64,000 bases of DNA from Acidimicrobiia bacterium (lineage in GTDB: Bacteria > Actinomycetota > Acidimicrobiia > Acidimicrobiales > VFJN01): assembly GCA_009694375.1 (NCBI GenBank), contig SHVB01000014.1, forward strand, positions 1 to 64,000. The letters are read 5' to 3'. A program made the translations under genes and the position numbers. The notes under the pieces were generated by a model. It searched no databases and had not been told where the DNA came from. It saw nothing but the letters and a program-made list of their open reading frames with translations. Below are positions 52,245-60,579 of the stretch, piece after piece; position 1 is the stretch's first letter; every line of letters starts with the position of its first letter.

Positions 52245-53810
52245 ATGGTCGAAAGCCTTCACCCCATCCTGCAACTCGAGGTCAACGGCCAGCAGGTGGA
52301 GGTGCCCGACGACGGTGGCACGTTGCTCGACGTGCTGCGAGAGCAACTCGGCCTGCGCAGCGTGAAGGACGGCTGCAGCCCACAGGGCCAGTGCGGGTGC
52401 TGCACGGTCCTCATCGATGGACAGCCTCGGGTGGCGTGCGTCACCCCCACTCGGCGGGTTGCCGGACGAGCCATCACCACCCTCGAGGGTCTTGACCCCG
52501 CCCGGCGCCAACGCTGGGGCGACGCCTTTTGCGCCAGCGGCGCCAGCCAATGCGGCTTTTGCACTCCGGGGATCATCTGTCGCCTCGAGGGCCTGGCGGC
52601 CAAGGGGGTCGAGGCCGGTGACCATGCGCCGGTTGAACAGGCGCTGCTGGCCCACCTTTGCCGCTGCACCGGGTGGCGCACGGTGCTTGACGCATGGGAC
52701 ATGGCCCAGAGCGGCACCCCGGGACCTGCCCGCGATCTCCGTGCCGCGTCGACCCGCGCCGCCATCGAAGGAGGGGGACCCCAACAGGTGGAGGCGTCCG
52801 TGGCCCTCGGGCAGGGCGGCTTCGCCGACGATACGGCCCCGGCCCGTGCCCTCGTGGCGGTGCCCGACGGCGCCGGCGGGTGGGCGGTGGGCGAGACACT
52901 GGCGGAGGCACGCGCCACGGCGGGCAACGTGCAAGGCCGCCGTACCACGGTGGCCGCCACCCCCCCGCTGGCGCTGCCGCCGGGCGTTTGGTCGGCGACA
53001 CTGCGTACCTCCTGGGTGGAGCCGGCCTACCTGGAACCCGATGCCTCATGGTGCGAACCCGGGGGTGAGCCCGCCACCCCACTGGCCAACGGCGGGGCGT
53101 TCGGAGGTAAGCAGGCCAGCATGGTGGCCGCCGTCGCCCGACAATTGGCCGATGAGTACGGTCGGGCGGTGCGGGTGCTGTTGAACCGGGAAGACACGGT
53201 GCGTCTTGGCCCCAAGCGACCTCCAGTGGCCGGCGGTGCCGATGCCCACGGGGCGGGTGTGTTGAGGGTGGTCCGCACGCCTGGGATCGCCGCCGCGGTG
53301 GCGTCGGTGGCCCCCGCGCTGCGGGTGGAGGAAATCGACCTCGCGGGCCCACCTACTGCCTCCGGGTTGCGGGCGGCGGGCTGGGCGGAAGCGCTCGTGT
53401 TGTGCACCGGGGCCCGCCGCTCGCTGCGACCAGTGGTCGACCCGGTCACCGGGGCCATCGCCGAGGCGGAAATCGATGCCGATGGCACGCTGGTCGTGCA
53501 CCTTGATGCCGGCGAGATACTCGACGACGTGGTGCTGCGGTCCTACGCCACCGGGGCCGCTCACATGGCGTTGTCTTGGCTCAGTGCGGAGGGCATCGCG
53601 GTGGATGCTGCGGGCACGGTGCATGACCTCACCATTCGTTCGTTCGGCGTGTTGCGGGCGGTGGACACCCCACCGATCCGCGTGGAGCTGGCCCGTGGCT
53701 CCGGTCCGGCCGTGCGGGGTGGCGACGCCGTGTTCGCGGCGGTGGCCGCCGCCGCCTGGCTGCACCTCGACTGCCCGGCCGACTGGCCCACCGGGGCACG
53801 CTGGCGCTGA
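52245..53810 (+). CDS. 2Fe-2S / partial molybdopterin-subunit fusion (mini xanthine-dehydrogenase-like)
   Basis: A 521-aa fusion. Residues 1-155 are a complete two-cluster small subunit as in CoxS/XdhC: plant-type cluster Cys44, Cys50, Cys53, Cys65, and second cluster Cys103, Cys106, Cys139, Cys141. Residues about 250-521 recall the molybdopterin-binding large subunit: WVEPAYLEPDASW, GGAFGGKQ (283-290), and RSFGVLRAVDTPPIRVEL. Normal large subunits are about 750-800 aa, so most of the substrate and cofactor domain is missing. No FAD subunit or cofactor-maturation gene is adjacent. The reaction is unknown. RidA follows 13 nt downstream. Confidence 0.78.
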   Translation: MVESLHPILQLEVNGQQVEVPDDGGTLLDVLREQLGLRSVKDGCSPQGQCGCCTVLIDGQPRVACVTPTRRVAGRAITTLEGLDPARRQRWGDAFCASGASQCGFCTPGIICRLEGLAAKGVEAGDHAPVEQALLAHLCRCTGWRTVLDAWDMAQSGTPGPARDLRAASTRAAIEGGGPQQVEASVALGQGGFADDTAPARALVAVPDGAGGWAVGETLAEARATAGNVQGRRTTVAATPPLALPPGVWSATLRTSWVEPAYLEPDASWCEPGGEPATPLANGGAFGGKQASMVAAVARQLADEYGRAVRVLLNREDTVRLGPKRPPVAGGADAHGAGVLRVVRTPGIAAAVASVAPALRVEEIDLAGPPTASGLRAAGWAEALVLCTGARRSLRPVVDPVTGAIAEAEIDADGTLVVHLDAGEILDDVVLRSYATGAAHMALSWLSAEGIAVDAAGTVHDLTIRSFGVLRAVDTPPIRVELARGSGPAVRGGDAVFAAVAAAAWLHLDCPADWPTGARWR

Positions 53811-53811
53811 C

Positions 53812-53817
53812 TACGGT
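53812..53817 (+). promoter_or_regulatory. -10 box, leaderless start of the RidA gene
   Basis: TACGGT ends 6 nt before the ATG at 53824. The run GGGGGA in between could instead serve as a ribosome binding site. Confidence 0.35.
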
Positions 53818-53823
53818 GGGGGA

Positions 53824-54180
53824 ATGGCAGCCCCGGTAGGTCCCTACACCCCCATTGTTCGAGCGGGCGAGTGGCTCGTGGTGTCGGGGCAGGTGGGCGC
53901 GGTCGGGGGCCGGTTGGTCCGGGGGGGGTTTGAGGACGAACTTCGTCAGGCCCTCGCCAACCTGGCTGCGCTTCTGGAAGCCAACGGCGCCTCGCTGCGC
54001 GACATCACCAAGACCACCGTCTTTTTGCGCCACATGGCGAGCGACTTCCCTCGGATGAACGAGGTGTACGCGGAACTTTTTGGCGACCATCGGCCGGCCC
54101 GTTCCGCCATCGGCGTCGCTGAACTACCCCTGGGTGCCCTCGTTGAGGTGGAAGCCTGGGCCCACGTCGGGGCAGGATGA
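53824..54180 (+). CDS. RidA-family enamine/imine deaminase
   Basis: A 118-aa YjgF/YER057c/UK114 protein. VVSGQVGAVGG, the QALANLAALLEANGASLRDITKTTVFL helix-strand unit, and the Arg in RPARSAIGVAELPLGALVEVE that binds the substrate carboxylate are all present. It clears reactive enamines made by PLP enzymes. A RidA gene also lies in the Rv3677c-Rv3681c region of mycobacteria. It is probably cotranscribed with the fusion protein; the pairing recalls purine-degradation clusters but is only suggestive. Confidence 0.9.
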   Translation: MAAPVGPYTPIVRAGEWLVVSGQVGAVGGRLVRGGFEDELRQALANLAALLEANGASLRDITKTTVFLRHMASDFPRMNEVYAELFGDHRPARSAIGVAELPLGALVEVEAWAHVGAG

Positions 54181-54184
54181 GGGA

Positions 54185-54343
54185 ATGGTCGGTCCCATCA
54201 TCATCATCGTGGTCCTCCTAGTCCTCATCCCGGTCAGCGTCTGCATCACCGGCGGGATCGTGGCGGCCGGGCTGGGCTGGACACTGAAGGACAACGGCGA
54301 GGCCACCCACGAGGGCTCAGAACTCATCGAGCTCAACACCTAG
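54185..54343 (+). CDS. small single-pass membrane protein
   Basis: A 52-aa protein: one long hydrophobic helix (IIIIVVLLVLIPVSVCITGG continuing to VAAGLGW), then a short acidic tail KDNGEATHEGSEL. It starts 4 nt after the RidA stop with GATGAGGG upstream, which supports translation in the same unit. Function unknown. Confidence 0.6.
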   Translation: MVGPIIIIVVLLVLIPVSVCITGGIVAAGLGWTLKDNGEATHEGSELIELNT

Positions 54344-54378
54344 CTCGCCCGCCCCCTTCGGGGCAGCCGCATCGGGGC

Positions 54379-55056
54379 CTACAGACCCCAGCGCGACTGG
54401 CCGAACCGGTAACCAACGGATCGCACCGTCTGGATTAGGTTGGCGTGTTCCTCGCCGAGTTTGGCCCGGAGGCGACGAATGTGAACATCCACGGTGCGCG
54501 CCCCGCCGTAATACTCGTATCCCCACACCCGAGAGAGGAGCGTCTCTCGGGTGAAGACCTTGCCCGGGTGCGAGACGAGGAACTTGAGTAGCTCGTACTC
54601 CATGTAGGTGAGGTCGAGCGGCTTACCGGCAATGGCGGCTTGGTACGTCTCCAGGTTGAGTCGAAGCTCGCCGTATTCCACCAGTTCGGGGCGGGTGCCA
54701 CCGCCGATGCGCCAGAACAGGTGCTTCATTCGGGCGGCGAACTCATCGCCATGGAACGGGTAGAAGCAGAAGTCATCGAAGAGGTCGTCACGCAACTCGA
54801 GATCCGCCGCCTGGGTTGGCGAGATCAACAAAAGGATCGGCTCCAACGGAACGTCTCGTTGCCGCAGTGACCGACACACCGAAAAGGCGCCCTCAGGGTC
54901 CTCGACGGCCACGATGACCGCCCCAGACCAACCGTCGCTCGGCTCCGTCTGAACCGGGCCAAACGCCGCCGAGGCCACGTTCCATGGGTAGCCGGCCTGA
55001 TCGAGCGCTTGAGCGAGGTCGGCGGCCGGATCAGGAAAGACAAGGAGCGGTTCCAT
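54379..55056 (-). CDS. glnR: GlnR-like orphan OmpR-family regulator
   Basis: A 225-aa regulator. The C-terminal winged helix (about 128-225; YMEYELLKFLVSHPGKVFTR, VWGYEYYGGARTVDVHIRRLR) is very close to actinobacterial GlnR, the global nitrogen regulator. The N-terminal receiver is degenerate: the strand that should end in the phosphoacceptor reads GAVIVAVEDPEG with no Asp at that position, so control is probably not by phosphorylation, as known for GlnR. It begins 12 nt after glnA, giving a glnA-glnR unit, with glnII divergent. Confidence 0.82.
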   Translation of the reverse strand: MEPLLVFPDPAADLAQALDQAGYPWNVASAAFGPVQTEPSDGWSGAVIVAVEDPEGAFSVCRSLRQRDVPLEPILLLISPTQAADLELRDDLFDDFCFYPFHGDEFAARMKHLFWRIGGGTRPELVEYGELRLNLETYQAAIAGKPLDLTYMEYELLKFLVSHPGKVFTRETLLSRVWGYEYYGGARTVDVHIRRLRAKLGEEHANLIQTVRSVGYRFGQSRWGL

Positions 55057-55068
55057 AATGGGGGCGGC

Positions 55069-56403
55069 TTAGAGCCGGTGCAGGTAGCGGTCCAACTCGA
55101 ACTGGGACACTTGGGTCTTGTACTCGAGCCATTCGGCCCGCTTGTTGCGGATGAACCATTCGAAAACGTGCTCGCCGAGTGCCTCCGCCACGAGTTCGGA
55201 TCGCTCCATCTCATCGAGGGCTTCCGAGAGTGAGTCCGGCAGGATCGAGATTCCCTCGGCTCGTCGATCGTCGTCGCTCATCTGATAGAGGTTGGCCAGC
55301 GTCTCCGGCGGCAGGTCGTAGCCCTCCTCAATGCCTCGCAACCCAGCCGCTAGCACCACCGAAAAGGCCAGGTAGGGGTTACAAGACGGGTCGGGGGCGC
55401 GGAACTCGATCCGTGTCGAGTCGGCTTTGCCGGCCTTGATGGGCGGCACATTCACTACCACCGAGCGGTTGTTGCGAGCCCAACTCACGTACACCGGCGC
55501 TTCAAACCCCACCACGAGACGCTTGTATGAGTTCACCCATTGGTTCGTCACCGCCGCGATTTCCCGGGCGTGGGTGAGCACACCGGCAATGAAACCACGA
55601 GCAACCTTGGAGAGGTTACGGGGGTCGTCCACATCGTAAAACGCGTTCATGTCCCCCTCGAAAAGCGAGAAATGGGTGTGCATTCCCGAACCCTGGACGT
55701 CGGCGAGTGGCTTGGGCATGAAGGTGGCGTGCACGCCGGCCTCGAAGGCCACTTCCCGCACCACCAGCCGGAATGTCATCACGTTGTCGGCCATGGTGAG
55801 GGCGTCGGTGTAACGAAGATCGATCTCGTGCTGGCTGGGGGCATCCTCGTGGTGGCTGTATTCCACCGGTATCCCCATCACCTCGAGGGTGTGGATCGTG
55901 CGCTGACGAAGGTCCGATGCCACGTCGGCGGTGGTGAGGTCGAAGTACGAGGCCTGATCGAGGGGCTTGGGGGCCACGGCGGGGTCGGCGCTCTCGAAGT
56001 AGAAGAACTCCATTTCCGGCGCGGCGTAAAATGTGAAACCGCGGGCGCGGGCCTTGTCGAGGTTGCGGCGCAGTACCTGGCGGGGATCACCCTCGAAGGG
56101 GGTGCCGTCAATGTTGGTGATGTCGCAGAACATTCGGGCCGACGTGCCGTATGAATCAGCCCAGGGCAACAACTCGAAACTATTCGGATCGGGTCGGGCC
56201 AGGACATCGCTCTCCTGTACCCGACTGAAGCCGTCGATGGCGGAGCCGTCGAAACGCATGCCCTCGTCGAACGCTCCCTCCAGTTCGGCGGGGGAAATGG
56301 CAAAAGATTTGAGTTGGCCGAGCACGTCGGTGAACCAGAGCCGGATCAGCCGGACCCCTCGCTCCTCCACCGTGCGCAACACATAGTCACGCTGGCGTTC
56401 CAT
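55069..56403 (-). CDS. glnA: glutamine synthetase type I
   Basis: Makes glutamine from glutamate, ammonium and ATP. It is a 444-aa dodecamer-type GSI: RFDGSAIDGF at the start of the catalytic core, PEMEFFYFE, HEDAPSQHEIDLRY, HFSLFEGDMNAFYD and EFRAPDPSCNPYLAFSVVL. Where adenylylated enzymes carry NLYDLP, this one has NLYQMS, and the length fits the GSI-alpha / mycobacterial GlnA2 type, so adenylylation control is unlikely. The ATG at 56403 faces the GlnR-like box upstream. Confidence 0.93.
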   Translation of the reverse strand: MERQRDYVLRTVEERGVRLIRLWFTDVLGQLKSFAISPAELEGAFDEGMRFDGSAIDGFSRVQESDVLARPDPNSFELLPWADSYGTSARMFCDITNIDGTPFEGDPRQVLRRNLDKARARGFTFYAAPEMEFFYFESADPAVAPKPLDQASYFDLTTADVASDLRQRTIHTLEVMGIPVEYSHHEDAPSQHEIDLRYTDALTMADNVMTFRLVVREVAFEAGVHATFMPKPLADVQGSGMHTHFSLFEGDMNAFYDVDDPRNLSKVARGFIAGVLTHAREIAAVTNQWVNSYKRLVVGFEAPVYVSWARNNRSVVVNVPPIKAGKADSTRIEFRAPDPSCNPYLAFSVVLAAGLRGIEEGYDLPPETLANLYQMSDDDRRAEGISILPDSLSEALDEMERSELVAEALGEHVFEWFIRNKRAEWLEYKTQVSQFELDRYLHRL

Positions 56404-56458
56404 GGTGTCTCAATGATGGCAGGGACGCGCCGCTCATGACACTCGGCTTGCCCTCTGG

Positions 56459-56496
56459 TTCACATAGCGTTCACACTCGGGAAAGAACCGGGAAAC
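56459..56496. promoter_or_regulatory. candidate GlnR box between glnA and glnII
   Basis: Four 5-bp units stand at an exact 11-bp period: TTCAC (56459), TTCAC (56470), GAAAG (56481) and GAAAC (56492), separated by 6 nt each. The Streptomyces GlnR site is built of gTnAC and GaAAC units with 6-nt gaps, so spacing and the GAAAC half fit well. It lies 56 bp from the glnA start and 91 bp from the glnII start. Confidence 0.65.
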
Positions 56497-56586
56497 TGGC
56501 TCATGCCAGCATCCAGTGGCCTCCCCCGGTTACCGGGCGGCTCAACTCATCCGTATCACCCCGAATTGTCGAGGAAAGGAACCCAG

Positions 56587-57588
56587 ATGACGTACAAAGC
56601 TGAGTACATCTGGGTCGACGGCACCGCGCCGACGGCCAAGCTGCGCTCGAAGACGAGGATCATGGAGGACGGGAAAACGGACCTTCCCATCTGGGGCTTC
56701 GACGGCTCGTCGACGAACCAGGCACCCGGCGACAAATCCGATTGCGTTCTCCAGCCGGTGTTCGATTGCCCCGACCCGATTCGCGGCGGCCACAACATCC
56801 TCGTCATGTGTGAGGTGCTCTACATCGACATGCGGCCGCACGAGACCAACACCCGTCGCCGTTGCGCCGAAGCGGCGGAAAAGTTTGACGCGCAGGACAT
56901 GTGGTTCGGCATTGAGCAGGAGTACACCTTCTTCAAGGAAGGGCGCCCCTATGGCTTCCCCATTGGCGGCTTCCCCGCCCCCCAGGGCGGTTACTACTGC
57001 GGCGTCGGAGCCGATGAGGTCTACGGCCGTGACGTGGTGGAGGCCCACCTTGATGCGTGCCTGGCGGCCGGCCTGCACATCTCGGGCATCAACGCCGAGG
57101 TGATGCCCGGTCAGTGGGAGTTCCAGGTGGGTCCGGTGGCTGCCCCGCAGGTGGCCGACGAACTTTGGATCGCCCGCTGGCTGCTCTACCGCATCGGTGA
57201 GGACTTCAACGTGTCCGCCACCTTGGATCCGAAGCCAGTCAAAGGCGACTGGAACGGCGCTGGCGCCCACACCAACTTCTCCACCAAGGCCATGCGAGAG
57301 GGCTACGACGCCATCATCGCGGCCGCCGAATCCCTTGCCCCGCGGGTAAAGGAGCATGTGGCTCTCTACGGCCACGGCATCGAGGACCGGCTCACCGGTC
57401 AACACGAGACGGCCCCTTTTTCCGAGTACAGCTACGGCGTGTCCGACCGCGGTGCCTCGGTGCGAATCCCCTGGCAGGTCGAGGTGGATCAGAAGGGTTA
57501 CCTGGAGGATCGCCGCCCGAATGCCAACTGCGATCCCTACGACGTGACCTACATCATCATCGACACGGTGTGTACCGCCCTGGCGTAG
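56587..57588 (+). CDS. glnII: glutamine synthetase type II (eukaryotic-like)
   Basis: A 333-aa GSII of the type in Streptomyces, Frankia and rhizobia. Core motifs in order: PIWGFDGSSTNQAPG, WFGIEQEYTFF, GINAEVMPGQWEFQVGP, WNGAGAHTNFSTKAMR, HETAPFSEYSYGVSDRGASVRIP and YLEDRRPNANCDPY. The ATG at 56587 has AAAGGAAC upstream. It is divergent from glnA with the candidate GlnR box between them. It is usually induced when nitrogen is short. A strong hairpin follows the stop codon. Confidence 0.96.
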   Translation: MTYKAEYIWVDGTAPTAKLRSKTRIMEDGKTDLPIWGFDGSSTNQAPGDKSDCVLQPVFDCPDPIRGGHNILVMCEVLYIDMRPHETNTRRRCAEAAEKFDAQDMWFGIEQEYTFFKEGRPYGFPIGGFPAPQGGYYCGVGADEVYGRDVVEAHLDACLAAGLHISGINAEVMPGQWEFQVGPVAAPQVADELWIARWLLYRIGEDFNVSATLDPKPVKGDWNGAGAHTNFSTKAMREGYDAIIAAAESLAPRVKEHVALYGHGIEDRLTGQHETAPFSEYSYGVSDRGASVRIPWQVEVDQKGYLEDRRPNANCDPYDVTYIIIDTVCTALA

Positions 57589-57607
57589 GCGTTTACCCTC
57601 CGAGCGA

Positions 57608-57643
57608 CGCGCAAAGGGCACCCCCCGAGGTGCCCTTTGCGCG
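57608..57643 (+). terminator. strong hairpin after glnII
   Basis: A 15-bp perfect stem (CGCGCAAAGGGCACC with its complement) and a 6-nt loop begin 20 nt after the glnII stop. There is no U-tract, as is common in GC-rich actinobacteria. The following 178 nt to the esterase stop hold no gene I can support. Confidence 0.75.
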
Positions 57644-57821
57644 CGGTGGCGGCTGTGGCCCGTGAGATTCAAACCCGGCGACGAGTCCACCTGGCCGCCG
57701 GATCCCGACAGCATCTGCGGCCACACGGAGCCGCCGGTGGGCCCACTCCGGCCAGGCGGATACGGAAGACCGTTGCGGGACTTCTACGCGGCGGTCAGAA
57801 CGTCCACGACCCCCATCGCCG

Positions 57822-58751
57822 TCAGTGGAGAGCAGCCCGCAAAGCCGCCCCCGCCTGGTCAATGGCTCGGGCACCGTCGGCAACAATGGCCGCCAGCCCC
57901 AGGAAGCCATGGATCTGACCCTCGTAGCGGGCCACCTGAACCTCCACCCCCGCCTTGCGCAACGCCTCGGCGTAGGCCTCCCCTTCGTCCCGCAAGGGAT
58001 CGAACTCCGCCGTGATGATCAGCGCCGGGGGAAGATCCGCCAGTGATGCCGCCCACAATGGTGACACGGCCGCGCTTTTCGGATCCTGGTCCCCGAGATA
58101 ACAATCCACAAACCAGCGCAACAAGTCCTTCGTGAGCAAGTAGCCCTCCGCGTTCTCATCCACCGACGGGTGTGAGAGCGTGAGGTCCACAACCGGGTAG
58201 ACCAGCAATTGAAAATCGATCTCAGGGCCACAGTCGTCGCGCACCCGATGGCACAGCAACGCGGCAAGGTTTCCGCCCGCCGAATCGCCCCCCACCGCTA
58301 CCCGTTCGCTATCCACGCCGAGCACCTCTGCTTCCTGCACCGCCCAAATAAGCACGGCCAGGCAATCCTCCAGGGAATTGGGCGCTCGGTACTCCGGGGA
58401 CAACCGGTAGCCAACCGATACCACCACGGCTCCGGAACGGTTTGCCAGGGCTCGGGCGGTGGCATCGGCCGTGTCCAAATCACCGATCACCCAACCGCCG
58501 CCGTGGAGCCAGAGAAGCAACGGAGCGTGACCACCCACCGCGGCTAACGGTGTGTACACCCGCACCGGCACATCATGGTCCCCGTTCGAAACAACCCGGT
58601 TGTCCACTCGGGCGACCTCTTCAGGCTGATCGAACGCGACCAGTCCCCGGTAGAGCTCCCTCGCTTCGGGGGGCGACAAGTCGTTCAAACTCGGCCCCCC
58701 GGCCTGAGCCAACCCATCGAGCAACGACTTCACCTGCGGATCGAGCGGCAC
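57822..58751 (-). CDS. alpha/beta hydrolase fold-3 esterase (HSL family)
   Basis: A 309-aa carboxylesterase. Oxyanion motif LHGGGWVIGD, nucleophile in GGDSAGGNLAA, acid in AEFDPLRDEG and His in GQIHGFLG complete the hormone-sensitive-lipase pattern. There is no signal peptide. GTG start at 58751 with AGGAG 6 nt upstream. Substrates are probably short or medium acyl esters. It is divergent from nadE. Confidence 0.87.
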   Translation of the reverse strand: MPLDPQVKSLLDGLAQAGGPSLNDLSPPEARELYRGLVAFDQPEEVARVDNRVVSNGDHDVPVRVYTPLAAVGGHAPLLLWLHGGGWVIGDLDTADATARALANRSGAVVVSVGYRLSPEYRAPNSLEDCLAVLIWAVQEAEVLGVDSERVAVGGDSAGGNLAALLCHRVRDDCGPEIDFQLLVYPVVDLTLSHPSVDENAEGYLLTKDLLRWFVDCYLGDQDPKSAAVSPLWAASLADLPPALIITAEFDPLRDEGEAYAEALRKAGVEVQVARYEGQIHGFLGLAAIVADGARAIDQAGAALRAALH

Positions 58752-58869
58752 ACTTCTCCTCTTCGGCCACCAGCCCCACGGCTGATCGGCATGTCATCCT
58801 CGCGCATCGCCTCGGCCGCCACCCACCGATGGTGGAACCGCTCGGATCGAACCGGTTACTCAGGGCACC

Positions 58870-58875
58870 TACGCT
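58870..58875 (+). promoter_or_regulatory. -10 box, leaderless start of nadE
   Basis: TACGCT ends 6 nt before the GTG at 58882. GGAGGG in the gap is too close to the start to act as a ribosome binding site. Confidence 0.45.
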
Positions 58876-58881
58876 GGAGGG

Positions 58882-60579
58882 GTGGCACGAATTCGGGTGG
58901 GAATCGCCCAACTGAACACGGTGGTCGGTGATCTCGATGGCAACGTCGAACGCATCCTCGACGCGTACCAAGCCGCCGAGAAGGCGCACTGCGACATCGT
59001 CGTGCTCCCCGAACTAGCCATCACGGGCTATCCGCCCGAAGACCTCATCCTCAAGCCAGGCTTCGTGGCCGCCAACCGAACCGCCCTGGACAGGGTCGCC
59101 GCCGGCACCCAACGCTGCGCCGCCGTGGTGGGTTTCGTCGACACCGGCCCAGCCTTGTATAACGCCGCCGCCGTCTGCGCGGCCGGGGAGGTGCAGGGGA
59201 TCTACCGAAAGCGGCTTCTGCCGAACTACGCCGTTTTTGACGAGGCCCGCTACTTCGCTCCGGGAACCACCCCCCTCACTCTGTTCCAGATCGCCGGAGT
59301 GAAGGTTGGCATCGCCATCTGCGAGGACGCATGGCATGCCAATGGAACCGTCACGCCGCAGTCCGCCGGTGGGGCCGACCTCGTGGTCATCCCCAATGGA
59401 TCTCCTTACTTCGATGGCCGCCCGGACGAACGCGAGCAAATGGTGAGCATCCGTGCGGCCGATGCTCGCTGCCACATCGCCTACGTCAACCAGGTCGGCG
59501 GCCAGGACGAACTCATCTTCGACGGGGGCTCCTTCGTGGTCGACGACCACGGCGATCTTCTCGCCCGGCTCCCCCAGATGACCGACACCGTGGCCTTCAT
59601 CGACCTCACCATCGATCCGATCTCACCCGAGCGTGGAAACGGCCCGCGGCTCCCCGTCATCCAGATCTCCCCCACGGCGGCCGCCGCCCCCGAGTCCCAC
59701 TACCCGCCCACGATCACCTCACGGCTGTCTCCGGAAGCCGAGGTGTACGACGCCCTTGTGCTCGCCACGCGGGACTACATCACCAAAAACGGCTTCCACG
59801 ACGCCGTCCTGGGCCTCTCCGGTGGTATCGACTCATCCTTGGTGGCCGTCATCGCCGCTGATGCGCTCGGACCCGAACACGTGCACGCCGTCTCGATGCC
59901 CAGTCGCTTTTCCTCCACCGGATCCCAGACCGACGCCGCCGCGCTGTGCGCCGCCGTTGGTATCGAACTGCGAACCATCGCCATCGAACCGGCCCACGCC
60001 GCGTTCCTCGAACTGCTCGGACCCAGTTTTGCCGGGCGAGAACCGGACCTCACCGAGGAAAACCTCCAGCCGCGCATCCGGGGCACCCTGCTCATGGCCC
60101 TATCAAACAAGTTCCGCGGGTGGCTGGTCCTCACCACGGGGAACAAAAGCGAACTCGCCGTTGGCTACTCCACGCTCTATGGGGATACCGCCGGGGGCTT
60201 TGCCGTGATCAAGGACGTTCCCAAACTGCTCGTCTACGACCTGTGCCGTTTTCGTAACGAACGCGCCGGTCGAGAGCTCATCCCGGAGGCTGTCCTCACC
60301 AAGCCTCCTTCCGCCGAACTGCGGCCCGACCAGCGGGATGATCAATCACTCCCTCCCTATGAGATCCTCGACCCACTGCTGGAGGCCTACGTGGAACACG
60401 ACCTCACCCGCACCCAACTTGTGGAACAGGGCTTCGACCCGGCGTTGGTGGAACGCATCACCCGGCTGGTCGACCTCTCGGAATATAAGCGACGCCAAAA
60501 CCCGCCCGGCCCGCGTATCAGCGGCAAGGCGTTCGGAAAAGACCGGCGGATGCCCATCACGAATGCCTACCGCGGATGA
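58882..60579 (+). CDS. nadE: glutamine-dependent NAD+ synthetase
   Basis: Last step of NAD synthesis, amidating deaminoNAD with glutamine-derived ammonia. The 565-aa protein has an N-terminal nitrilase-fold glutaminase (IAQLNTVVGD; VLPELAITGYPPED with catalytic Glu; YRKRLLPNY with Lys; AICEDAW with Cys) and a C-terminal synthetase (LGLSGGIDSSLVA; TTGNKSELAVGYSTLYGD). The length matches the two-domain bacterial form that lacks the longer mycobacterial linker. Its stop overlaps the HAD start (ATGA). Confidence 0.95.
   Translation: MARIRVGIAQLNTVVGDLDGNVERILDAYQAAEKAHCDIVVLPELAITGYPPEDLILKPGFVAANRTALDRVAAGTQRCAAVVGFVDTGPALYNAAAVCAAGEVQGIYRKRLLPNYAVFDEARYFAPGTTPLTLFQIAGVKVGIAICEDAWHANGTVTPQSAGGADLVVIPNGSPYFDGRPDEREQMVSIRAADARCHIAYVNQVGGQDELIFDGGSFVVDDHGDLLARLPQMTDTVAFIDLTIDPISPERGNGPRLPVIQISPTAAAAPESHYPPTITSRLSPEAEVYDALVLATRDYITKNGFHDAVLGLSGGIDSSLVAVIAADALGPEHVHAVSMPSRFSSTGSQTDAAALCAAVGIELRTIAIEPAHAAFLELLGPSFAGREPDLTEENLQPRIRGTLLMALSNKFRGWLVLTTGNKSELAVGYSTLYGDTAGGFAVIKDVPKLLVYDLCRFRNERAGRELIPEAVLTKPPSAELRPDQRDDQSLPPYEILDPLLEAYVEHDLTRTQLVEQGFDPALVERITRLVDLSEYKRRQNPPGPRISGKAFGKDRRMPITNAYRG

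Noticed and set aside
57644-57821. Short gene between the glnII hairpin and the esterase
   Set aside because: Several frames are open, but each is Pro/Arg-rich, lacks a ribosome binding site and runs into the esterase on the other strand.
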